From assembly GCA_031277995.1 (NCBI GenBank), contig JAITLH010000024.1, forward strand, positions 1 to 7,170: a DNA stretch of 7,170 nt, in the 5' to 3' direction. Every line of letters starts with the position of its first letter. The stretch's first letter is position 1. The DNA is from Deltaproteobacteria bacterium. Its GTDB lineage: Bacteria; Desulfobacterota; Desulfarculia; Adiutricales; Adiutricaceae. Under the pieces are notes generated by a model, which saw only the letters and a list, made by a program, of their open reading frames with translations, made no database searches and was not told the origin of the DNA. This document shows positions 1 to 6,100 of the stretch, piece by piece. Both the position numbers and the translations under genes were made by a program.

Positions 1-316
1 GGGCCTTGATTATTTGGATAAAGGGGTGATTTTGGTGAGGTTAAATAAGTTATTTGAGAAGACGGGGAATAAAAAATTGGTTCTATGGGAGATAATTTTT
101 GGGGAACGGATTGAAAAGGGTTTTTTTGGGGGCCCGGGACTTTTGATTGTTCGGGGAAGGTTATTACCTGGTCTGGTTAATTTTTGACAAAGAAAGTTTT
201 CTGGCTTAAAGTTTAGGAAGATTAGCCAAAGTAAGGGGCAGGGAAGAATCGAGCTTTTTATTTTTTACCCTGGGTTTTAATTTGGGAAAAATTCATCAAA
301 ACTTTTCAAGTGACCG
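1..316. other. Stretch with no convincing gene, AT- and G/T-rich
   Basis: No recognisable protein or RNA gene is visible here. The + strand is rich in T, G and A and very poor in C: the first 60 bases contain only two C. This is unlike the C-rich coding DNA further right. One + frame is free of stops from position 2 to the TGA at 185-187, about 61 codons. It could be the tail of a gene entering from the left, or a roughly 50-codon ORF starting at GTG 35 behind an AGGGG at 22-26. Its codons are dominated by TTG, TTA, GGG and ATT and do not match the genes to the right, and its product is not recognisable. I therefore treat it as probably non-coding. A promoter-like pair within this stretch, at 184-212, is listed separately. 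Confidence 0.5.
184..212 (+). promoter_or_regulatory. Candidate sigma70 promoter P1
   Basis: A perfect -35 hexamer TTGACA (184-189) is followed after 17 bp by TAAAGT (207-212), which matches TATAAT at four of six positions. The transcript would run rightwards from about 219. The first credible gene it reaches is the Fur-family gene at 855, so the leader would exceed 600 nt. The region is AT-rich, so chance matches are expected; the perfect -35 and exact spacing are the only support. Confidence 0.35.
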
Positions 317-345
317 TTGATTTTATAGATGTTTAAAGCTATAAT
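317..345 (+). promoter_or_regulatory. Candidate sigma70 promoter P2 for the Fur-family gene
   Basis: TTGATT (317-322) and a perfect TATAAT (340-345) are separated by the ideal 17 bp. Transcription would begin near 352 and give a leader of about 500 nt before the Fur-family start at 855. It is the best promoter match upstream of fur. An inverted repeat (323-344) fills the spacer and overlaps the -10 box, which is the arrangement expected of a repressor operator. Promoter use is inferred, not shown. Confidence 0.45.
323..344. promoter_or_regulatory. Inverted repeat in P2, possible repressor operator
   Basis: The perfect 6-bp arms TTATAG (323-328) and CTATAA (339-344) are separated by 10 bp, with a TTTAAA palindrome (332-337) inside but offset by one base. 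The repeat lies between the -35 and -10 boxes and covers most of the -10. Fur-family repressors often bind AT-rich inverted repeats at their own promoters, so autoregulation is a reasonable inference. The repeat does not match the classical 19-bp Fur box or the 15-bp PerR box, and AT-rich palindromes arise easily by chance. Confidence 0.25.
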
Positions 346-538
346 CTTTTTTGATGTGGATTACGGCGCTTGTGAAGTAACTGTTTTTTTGTTTTCCGCT
401 TTTTTTACGGTCCGCAATCGAGAGCTTTATTTTGGGCTCCCTGACTTTTCGTCCGGGGCTATCGCCCATCGCATTCGCTCGCGATTGCCTTGGCCCGGCC
501 CCAAACGCCCTTCAAGTGTTCGAGCTTTTTTCCCGAGC

Positions 539-556
539 TTTTTTTTTGTTTTTTTT
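539..556 (+). other. Interrupted T tract (T9-G-T8)
   Basis: Nine T, one G and eight T stand in a row. On the + strand this resembles the U-run of an intrinsic terminator, but no stable GC hairpin lies immediately upstream: the nearby CGAGC copies at 521-525 and 534-538 are direct, not inverted. It is therefore not called as a terminator. Runs of this length are prone to slippage and to sequencing-length errors. Confidence 0.6.
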
Positions 557-629
557 GGGTGGGGCGTTGGGTTGACCCGTGTGGTATCATGGCCTTTGGT
601 TAAAACCGGGCCCACCCCAAAACGCTTGC

Positions 630-653
630 TTTGGGGCTTGGTTTGGGGCTTGG
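630..653 (+). repeat. Perfect 12-bp tandem duplication
   Basis: The 12-mer TTTGGGGCTTGG occurs twice back to back (630-641 and 642-653) without a mismatch. It belongs to a wider patch, about 628-708, built from variations on GGGCTTGG. A perfect duplication in presumed non-coding leader DNA suggests recent slippage or a repeat under selection; neither can be distinguished here. Confidence 0.85.
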
Positions 654-659
654 GCCGGC

Positions 660-700
660 CGCTTGGGCTTGGCGCTAAGCCCTGGCGCTTGGGCTTGGCG
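660..700 (+). repeat. Duplicated 15-mer forming alternative hairpins in the fur leader
   Basis: The 15-mer CGCTTGGGCTTGGCG occurs at 660-674 and again at 686-700. Between the copies lies AAGCCC (677-682), which is complementary to the GGGCTT inside each copy. With the downstream copy it forms a 10-bp stem (673-682 with 691-700, one G-U pair) and an 8-nt loop, followed by G and four T (702-705). With the upstream copy it forms a 6-bp stem (665-670 with 677-682). The two pairings exclude each other. This resembles a weak terminator or attenuator with an anti-structure, but the T run is short and the repeat alone could produce it by chance. Confidence 0.4.
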
Positions 701-760
701 GTTTTGGGGTGGGCCCGGTTTAGGCGGAGCCGTTTTGGGCCGAATTGAAGCCTTTTTTCG

Positions 761-779
761 TTCCCGGCCGGGCCGGGAA
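761..779 (+). promoter_or_regulatory. Perfect GC-rich hairpin in the fur leader
   Basis: TTCCCGG (761-767) and CCGGGAA (773-779) form a perfect 7-bp stem with a 5-nt loop. The left arm can also pair with a second CCGGGAA at 804-810. The hairpin ends about 65 nt before the fur ribosome binding site. No T run follows, so it is not a terminator; a role in leader folding or mRNA stability is possible but unproven. Confidence 0.4.
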
Positions 780-843
780 AGCCGCGAATTAACCCACGGG
801 GTCCCGGGAAAAGATTTTTGGGACTTTTGGGGGTTAAGCGTTT

Positions 844-849
844 GGAGAG
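844..849 (+). promoter_or_regulatory. Ribosome binding site for the Fur-family gene
   Basis: GGAGAG stands 5 nt before the ATG at 855. It selects this start over the upstream in-frame GTG at 579, which would add 92 residues of Gly/Trp/Phe-rich sequence unlike any Fur protein. Confidence 0.8.
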
Positions 850-854
850 CGACC

Positions 855-1334
855 ATGGTCGTGAGCCGTTCAAAAGTTGAGCCGGCCCCCAGCGGGGAGT
901 TGGTGGAGGAGATGGAAGCCTTCCGAACTTTTCTTCGCGACCGGGGCTATCGGGTAACCAAGGAAAGGGAGGCCATCGCCAAATCGATCCTTAGAAACCG
1001 GGACCATTTCGACGTGGACGAGCTTTTTCTGAGCCTAAGAAGCAAAACGCCCATCTCCAAGGCTTCCATTTACCGGGCCATACCCCTTTTGATTGAATCG
1101 GGCTTACTGGCCGAGGTTTACCTGGAAAACGGCCACATGCACTATGAAAGGGTTTACGGCCGGGAACATCACAGCCACTTAAGATGCCTTAAGTGCCATA
1201 GCATTTTTGAATTCAGCGCCCCGGAACTCACAAACCTTGAAAAGCGCATCTGCCGCCAGGAAGGCTTCAAAAGCCAGGGGCATAAGTTCGAGATTTGGGG
1301 CATATGCTCGGTTTGCCAAGCGGAAAACGATTGA
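855..1334 (+). CDS. Fur-family transcriptional regulator (Fur/PerR/Zur-like)
   Basis: This 159-residue protein has the usual Fur-family length and layout. Such proteins are dimeric cytoplasmic DNA-binding regulators that sense iron, zinc, manganese or peroxide. The N-terminal winged helix (about residues 15-90) includes His51 in a helix start of the form HFDVDELF. Its recognition helix contains ISKASIYRAIPLL, the family's usual S/T-x-x-T-V-Y-R-x-L pattern. The C-terminal dimerisation domain has the metal-ligand cluster HHSH (105-108), CLKC (Cys111, Cys114) and a second pair CSVC (Cys151, Cys154). The four cysteines match the structural zinc site of many family members. A short N-terminal tail of about 20 residues precedes the domain. 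The subtype cannot be told from sequence alone, so no symbol is given. An inverted repeat at the candidate promoter P2 might mediate autoregulation (inference). The next gene starts 82 bp later on the same strand and may be cotranscribed. Confidence 0.93.
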   Translation: MVVSRSKVEPAPSGELVEEMEAFRTFLRDRGYRVTKEREAIAKSILRNRDHFDVDELFLSLRSKTPISKASIYRAIPLLIESGLLAEVYLENGHMHYERVYGREHHSHLRCLKCHSIFEFSAPELTNLEKRICRQEGFKSQGHKFEIWGICSVCQAEND

Positions 1335-1340
1335 CGCTTT

Positions 1341-1368
1341 GGCGTTAAACGTTTTTGGCGTTTAGGCC
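1341..1368 (+). other. Weak hairpin in the fur-ctpA gap
   Basis: TAAACG (1346-1351) and CGTTTA (1359-1364) form a 6-bp stem with a 7-nt loop, and GGC (1341-1343) can pair with GCC (1366-1368) around it. The 82-nt gap then runs into A8 (1377-1384), not a T run, so this is not a good + strand terminator. Readthrough from fur into the protease gene remains possible. No convincing promoter was seen in the gap; a TTGACG at 1331-1336 has no partner -10. Confidence 0.3.
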
Positions 1369-1405
1369 ACACACCCAAAAAAAATGACATTTAGTGAGTT
1401 AGTTT

Positions 1406-1410
1406 CGGAG
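1406..1410 (+). promoter_or_regulatory. Ribosome binding site for the S41 protease gene
   Basis: CGGAG ends 6 nt before the ATG at 1417. The in-frame ATG at 1384 follows an A8 run with no Shine-Dalgarno sequence, and ATG 1432 lacks one at a suitable distance. Position 1417 is therefore the best start, and it also gives a standard signal peptide. Confidence 0.75.
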
Positions 1411-1416
1411 TCTCCC

Positions 1417-2838
1417 ATGCCCAAAAACACCATGGAACCGGTTTCCCGAAGGTTCGTTGGACGCTTTTTCGTTTGGTCGGTTATGCTTTTGGCCGCGCTG
1501 GTTTTGGCCTCCGGTCCCAAGGCCCAGGCCGCTACCTCGGATAGCAGCGTCTATGAGGGTTTTCAAACCCTGGCCCGGATCTTCTACGAAATAAACGTCA
1601 AGTTCGTTGAGGAGCCTGACTCAACCGAGATGGTTAACGGCGCGGTTCGGGGTATGCTAAACACCCTCGACCCCCATTCGTCGTATTTGACCCCCGAGGA
1701 GATGAACGAGTTTCAGCAAGAAACCGGGGGCAGTTTTACCGGCGTGGGCATGGAACTATCCGTCAAGGACTCGGTCGTGACCGTGGTGGCCCCCATTGAA
1801 GATACCCCGGCCTCCCGGGCCGGCATCATGAGCGGCGACCAAATCGTAAACATCGACGACAAAAGCACCCAGGACCTGTCGGTCATGGAAGTGGTTAAGC
1901 TCATCCGGGGCCCCTTGGGGACCAGGGTGACCATAACCGTCAACCGCCCCTCGATGAAAAGAACCTTTACCTTCACGTTGGTAAGGGATCACATCCCCCT
2001 AAGAAGCGTCCGCTCGGAAGAAATCACCCCGGGCATTGGCTACATCCATATTTCAAACTTCCAAGCCGACACGGCTTTCGAAGTGGAGAAAGCCATAAGG
2101 ACCCTGGGGGCCGGCGAAACCATGCGGGGTTTGGTTTTGGATCTAAGAAACGATCCCGGGGGCTTACTGGAGCAATCCATCAAGGTGAGCGGGCTTTTTA
2201 TCGGCAAGGCCTTGGTCGTCGAGACCCGGGGCCGCTTTAACGACCAAAACATGGATTACAACAGTGACGAGACGGCCGTGCTGCCCCTTAACACTCCCTT
2301 GGTGGTTTTGGTCAACGAAGGCTCGGCCAGCGCCAGCGAGATCGTGGCCGGGGCCCTTCAGGATTACGGCCGGGCCACCATTTTGGGCACCAAAACCTTT
2401 GGCAAGGGTTCGGTTCAAAGCGTGGTTCGCCTGCCCGACGGATCGGGCTTGCGCCTAACCACGGCCAGGTTCTATACTCCCTCGGGGCGCCCCATCCAGT
2501 CGGAAGGCATCACCCCGGACGTCGAGGTGCCAAGCTTACTGCCCCCCAATTACAAGCCGACCAGGGAAGTGGACTTGGAGCGTCACCTTTTGGGCGCGAA
2601 CGAAAAAAACCGCGGCAATAGGTCAAAAACCGAGATCGCCGAGGTTGAGGAAAAAGAAGATTTCGACGAGCTCGAAGCCCCGCCCTTGCCGGATAAGCCC
2701 ATCCGCGAGATGAGCTTGGCCGAGAGACTCGAATACGACAAGCAACTTAATCAGGCGCTGCAAATGCTTGAAAAAGGCCAAGTCAAAAGCGGCTTTAACG
2801 GCCTTACCCCCAAGCGGCGCCAGAAGGTCTTAAGCTAA
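1417..2838 (+). CDS. ctpA: S41-family carboxy-terminal processing protease (CtpA type)
   Basis: This 473-residue exported serine protease trims or degrades envelope proteins from their C-termini. Residues 1-38 form a signal peptide: a basic start with SRRF, a hydrophobic run at about 17-31, and cleavage after Ala-Gln-Ala38. An N-terminal helical region leads to a PDZ domain (about 104-191, with GVGMEL and the ASRAGI-SGDQI pattern), which in this family binds substrate C-termini and gates the active site. The S41 core follows at about 195-370. The catalytic Ser305 is the middle serine of GSASASE, Lys330 lies in GKGSVQ and Gln334 ends that motif. The 25-residue Ser-Lys spacing and the Lys+4 glutamine match characterised CtpA/Prc enzymes. 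The tail, from about 395, has an acidic Glu/Asp-rich linker and a final helical segment ending in basic residues. Length is typical of bacterial CtpA. No dedicated partner gene, such as an NlpI-like or LbcA-like adaptor, is visible nearby. The mature enzyme should act in the periplasm. Confidence 0.95.
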   Translation: MPKNTMEPVSRRFVGRFFVWSVMLLAALVLASGPKAQAATSDSSVYEGFQTLARIFYEINVKFVEEPDSTEMVNGAVRGMLNTLDPHSSYLTPEEMNEFQQETGGSFTGVGMELSVKDSVVTVVAPIEDTPASRAGIMSGDQIVNIDDKSTQDLSVMEVVKLIRGPLGTRVTITVNRPSMKRTFTFTLVRDHIPLRSVRSEEITPGIGYIHISNFQADTAFEVEKAIRTLGAGETMRGLVLDLRNDPGGLLEQSIKVSGLFIGKALVVETRGRFNDQNMDYNSDETAVLPLNTPLVVLVNEGSASASEIVAGALQDYGRATILGTKTFGKGSVQSVVRLPDGSGLRLTTARFYTPSGRPIQSEGITPDVEVPSLLPPNYKPTREVDLERHLLGANEKNRGNRSKTEIAEVEEKEDFDELEAPPLPDKPIREMSLAERLEYDKQLNQALQMLEKGQVKSGFNGLTPKRRQKVLS

Positions 2839-2861
2839 AAAAACGCTCGAGACCAAAAAAA

Positions 2862-2892
2862 GGCCAACCCGATTGGCCCAATTGGGCGGGCC
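2862..2892. terminator. Hairpin after ctpA, terminator-like on the minus strand
   Basis: GGCC (2862-2865) pairs with GGCC (2889-2892), enclosing a second stem in which CCCGATTG (2868-2875) pairs with 2879-2886, with one G-U pair. An A7 tract (2855-2861) lies just upstream. Read on the minus strand the hairpin is followed by seven T, the classic intrinsic-terminator layout, yet no minus-strand gene is visible. On the + strand no T run follows. It may stop antisense transcription, or act as a 3'-end stabilising hairpin for the ctpA mRNA. Confidence 0.35.
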
Positions 2893-2910
2893 AAACCAAC
2901 GCCCCCCCCA

Positions 2911-2927
2911 AAAAACCCGCGGTTTTT
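2911..2927 (+). terminator. A-stem-T hairpin, possible weak bidirectional terminator
   Basis: AAAAACC (2911-2917), loop CGC (2918-2920) and GGTTTTT (2921-2927) form a perfect 7-bp stem preceded by C8 (2902-2909). Only two stem pairs are G-C, so it is weak unless the T run serves as the U-tract. It is the nearest + strand candidate for ending the ctpA transcript, 73 nt after the stop codon. Confidence 0.3.
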
Positions 2928-3098
2928 CCCGGGCCCCAAGGCCTTAGAAAGGAAAAACCCCCAGAAACTTAACGAAGGACTGTTGGCTCTCTCGAAAAAA
3001 GGCTCGAGGAACCTAAGGTTGGGAAGAAACTTAAACCCCGGCCAGGGCGCCCAAACCGAGATTGAGCCCCCAAAAATGTCCCGTCGCGACGACAGATT

Positions 3099-3103
3099 AG
3101 GAG
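3099..3103 (+). promoter_or_regulatory. Ribosome binding site for the helicase gene
   Basis: AGGAG stands 5 nt before the ATG at 3109 and is the strongest Shine-Dalgarno sequence in the window. It favours 3109 over the in-frame TTG at 2983 (GAAGGA only 3 nt away) and ATG 3076 (no site). The longer TTG-initiated form would add 42 basic residues and cannot be fully excluded. No clear promoter was found in the 270-nt gap upstream. Confidence 0.7.
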
Positions 3104-3108
3104 CGTCT

Positions 3109-6100
3109 ATGTTTTCCAAGACCCCTGGGGGCGATATCCCCCCGGAGGGCGTTAAGGCCTCAGACGGCACCCAAGGGCCGGACCCGCAATCCGCCGAGGG
3201 TGAACAAACTCGCCAAACAAACCACGAGCTAAGCGAATCCGAAGACCTACAAACACCCGCCAGATCCGATCCGGCCCGGGATAACTTCATCCCCGCCCCG
3301 CAGACCCCAAATCCCAAACCCGTCAAACCGCGCCGCCTCGACTACTGGGGCCAGTTTGGCCTTGGCATAAAAGCCAAGGTCCCGACCCCGCCCGCCCCCG
3401 AGGGGGCCGCCGAGGTCGCCCCCGAAGTTGGCCCCGAGCCCGCCCCCGAGGTTGCCCCAGAGGCCGAACTTGGGGTCGCTCCCGAGGTTAGCCTCCAGGC
3501 CGGCCCCGAGGTAGCCCTGGCCTCAAGCGCCCCCGATTCGCCTGACCAAATCCCGTCTGACCAAATAAGCCCCGACCAAAACGCGGCCGATTTAGCCCCT
3601 ACGGGCCAAGCCGATTCCGGCTCCCCGGCTGGTGAAGGCCAGACCCAGACCCAGGCCCAGCCCCAGGCCCAGGACGCTAAGAAAGCCCTGAAAAGCGCCA
3701 AGGGCTTAGCCTACTCTTCCTTTGGCCCGGCCATAAAGCCCCAAAAGCCCAAAACCAAGGCCCAAAAGCTTTCGGACGAAAAAAGTTCCCCGGAAGAACC
3801 CGACCTCGCCGCCGTGAGCCCGGAGGCCCCGGTCGCCTCCAAAGGCTTGGGGGAAAACGTCGAATCGATCCAGGAACCCGCCCCTGGGGCCGAAACGAAG
3901 CCGATTTTGGGCGAAACCCCGGGGCCGTCCGAGCCCATGATCGAACAAAAGCCCATGTTAGGGCCGTCACCATCCATCGCAGAAGGTTTAAAACTAGACA
4001 CCTTGAAATTCGAATCCTATCCCGAAACCATTTTAGGCGACCTCAGGTCGTCCGACAGCCCCGCCGAAACGATAACCCAAAGCCCGGCGGCCGAAGTTAA
4101 AAACGTTGACTCGCCCAAGGCCCGGATTAACCTCTCCGGTTTGGAAGCCCCGGACTTTGGGCCAACGGACGAGTCCCCCGGCGAGCCCCAGGCTTTGGCC
4201 GAGGCCGTGGCCAAATCTGTGGCCGAGGCCGTGCCCGAGGCCGTGGCCGAATCTGTGCCCGAATCTGTGGCCGAATCTGGCGGCTTACCCCAAGCCGACG
4301 AATCCGGCCCGGCCCAACCGCCTTTGGCGGCCGAGGATCCCGATTTGCGGGCCGGGCGGCCGAACTTTTTGACCTCGACCAGGTTTTCGGACTTCGATCT
4401 GCCCTCGGAAATCATGCTGGGCATCGAGGCGGCCGGTTTCGATTGCACCACCCCCATTCAGGCCCAGGTCATCCCCGTGGCCTTGGAGGGCCTGGACATC
4501 GCCGGTCAGGCCCAGACGGGTACCGGAAAAACCACGGCCTTTTTGGTGCCGCTCCTTTCAAGGCTTATCAGAAAACCCTCGATGAACCCCGGCTTACCCA
4601 GGGCCTTGGTCATTACCCCGACCAGGGAACTGGCCGACCAGATTTACAAAGACGCCAAACTCCTGGCCTCGGCCACCAACATAAGTTTGGCCCTAATCAT
4701 GGGAGGACTTGAGTATAGGGAGCAAAGTAACGCCCTGCAAGACGGGGCGGACGTGGTCATTTGCACCCCGGGCCGGCTTATCGATTACCTCCACCAGGGC
4801 ATTTTTGTCCCCTCGGCCGTGGAAGTGGCCGTGGTCGACGAAGCCGATCGCTTACTGGACATGGGTTTTATCAAAGACCTAAAAACCATCTTGTCCAAGC
4901 TCCCGCCCTTTACCCATCGCCAAACCATGCTTTTTTCGGCCACTTTGGACGATCGGGTTTTGGAACTAACCTACCAATACATGAATCCGCCGCAATACAT
5001 CACGGCCGAACCCGATCCCCAATCCAAGATCCAAATCGACCAAACCCTGTACCACGTAAGTAACAGCGAAAAACTGCCCCTTTTGATTGGCTTACTTAGG
5101 CATCAGGAGCACTCCCGGGTAATCATTTTTTGCAATACCAGAAGCCGGGTCGATTGGTTAACCAAAAAGCTGACCCTAAACGGCTTTCAGGCCGAGGGCA
5201 TCACCGGCGATCTGCCCCAGGCCAAGCGCCTAAAGCTCATGCAGGCCTTTAAGGACCAGCGGCTCCAGATCATGGTCGCGACCGACGTCGCGAGCCGCGG
5301 CATCCACGTCGAGGACGTAAGCCACGTCTACAACTACGATCTGCCCCAGGATTCGGAAAATTACATCCACCGCATCGGCCGCACGGCCCGGGCCGGAAAA
5401 ACCGGCAAGGCCATCTCCTTTGCCTGTGAGGAACACGTCTATCACCTGGAAGCCATCGAAAACCTTCTGGGCGAAAAAATCCCCGTGGTTTGGCCCGACG
5501 AAGCCCTCTTCGATAAGGATCAAGCCGGCGACGTTAAGTTTAGGGAACGCGAAAGGCCCCGGGATCTTGGTCGCGACCGAGACCGCGACCGAGACCGAGA
5601 CCGCGAAAGGCCCTCGTCCAGGCCCTCCCGTCCGGCCCCCATTCCCTTCCAGGAGAGATCCGAGCGCCGGATCCCCGTCCAGGTTAACCGTCCCGGCGGG
5701 ATATTTGGCATCTCGCCCAGATTCCCCGTCCAAAACGGGGCCGTGGACGTCCGACAGGTGCTAAGCTGGAAGCCTTCCGAGTTTACGGCCGAGGACGCGA
5801 AGATAAGCCGGGCCCGCTCGGCCAAGCCGGCGCGCCAAGGCGCTTACGCCCAAAACGGATCCGCCCAAGACTCGCCCTACGATTCCTACGGCCCGGAACC
5901 CCGCCCGGAACCGCGCCCCGAGGCCAAAAGGCCCGAGCCTACCGGCGCCCCCCACCCCTACGCGCCGGATCCCGAGCCGCCCCTTTATTTTGGTCCCGAA
6001 CCCGAGGGCCTTGACGACTCCTACGACGACCGGGCCTTGGCCAACGATCGAGACAACCGCCGTCGCAAACGCCCCCGCGGCAAACTCGGAAGGGACTTTG

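Larger units (their letters stand above)
352..843 (+). other. Long G/T-rich, structured leader region upstream of fur
   Basis: About 490 nt between candidate promoter P2 and the fur ribosome binding site hold no credible gene. Several frames are open (329-748 and 579-854 on +, 427-873 and 587-856 on -). Their products are low-complexity Gly/Leu/Trp/Phe or Pro/Lys/Arg strings without recognisable domains, and none has a convincing ribosome binding site. The + strand is strikingly G/T-rich: in 541-600, 50 of 60 bases are G or T. It contains T tracts, a 12-bp tandem duplication, a repeated 15-mer and two good hairpins, each listed separately. It may be an untranslated leader or simply long intergenic DNA. 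Confidence 0.5.

Noticed and set aside
2..187. Open frame at the left edge, possibly a gene tail or a roughly 50-codon ORF from GTG 35
   Set aside because: Codon use differs from the real genes, the product is unrecognisable, and the stretch is too short to judge. An AGGGG at 22-26 is the only positive sign.
582..590. Extended -10 motif TG-N-TATCAT as a third fur promoter
   Set aside because: No acceptable -35 lies 16-18 bp upstream; TTGACC at 572-577 is far too close. P2 is better supported.
329..748. 139-codon + strand open frame in the fur leader
   Set aside because: It has no ribosome binding site, contains the P2 -10 box, and gives a Phe/Gly/Trp/Arg-rich product with no recognisable domain. 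It looks like a by-product of G/T-rich DNA.
579..854. N-terminal extension of the Fur protein from GTG 579
   Set aside because: The added 92 residues are Gly/Trp/Phe-rich and unlike any Fur protein; ATG 855 has a clear ribosome binding site and gives the standard length.
427..873. 148-codon minus-strand open frame rich in Pro, Lys and Arg
   Set aside because: It overlaps the fur start, encodes only low-complexity sequence, and arises from the A/C-rich composition of the complementary strand. A shorter overlapping frame at 587-856 is similar.
1426..1470. Twin-arginine export signal in the protease N-terminus (SRRFVGRFF)
   Set aside because: The pattern lacks the usual phenylalanine-leucine after the arginine pair, and the hydrophobic run is strong and Sec-like. 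CtpA proteins are normally Sec substrates.
2983..3108. Helicase start at TTG 2983 or ATG 3076
   Set aside because: TTG 2983 has its purine-rich site only 3 nt away, and ATG 3076 has none. ATG 3109 has AGGAG at ideal spacing.
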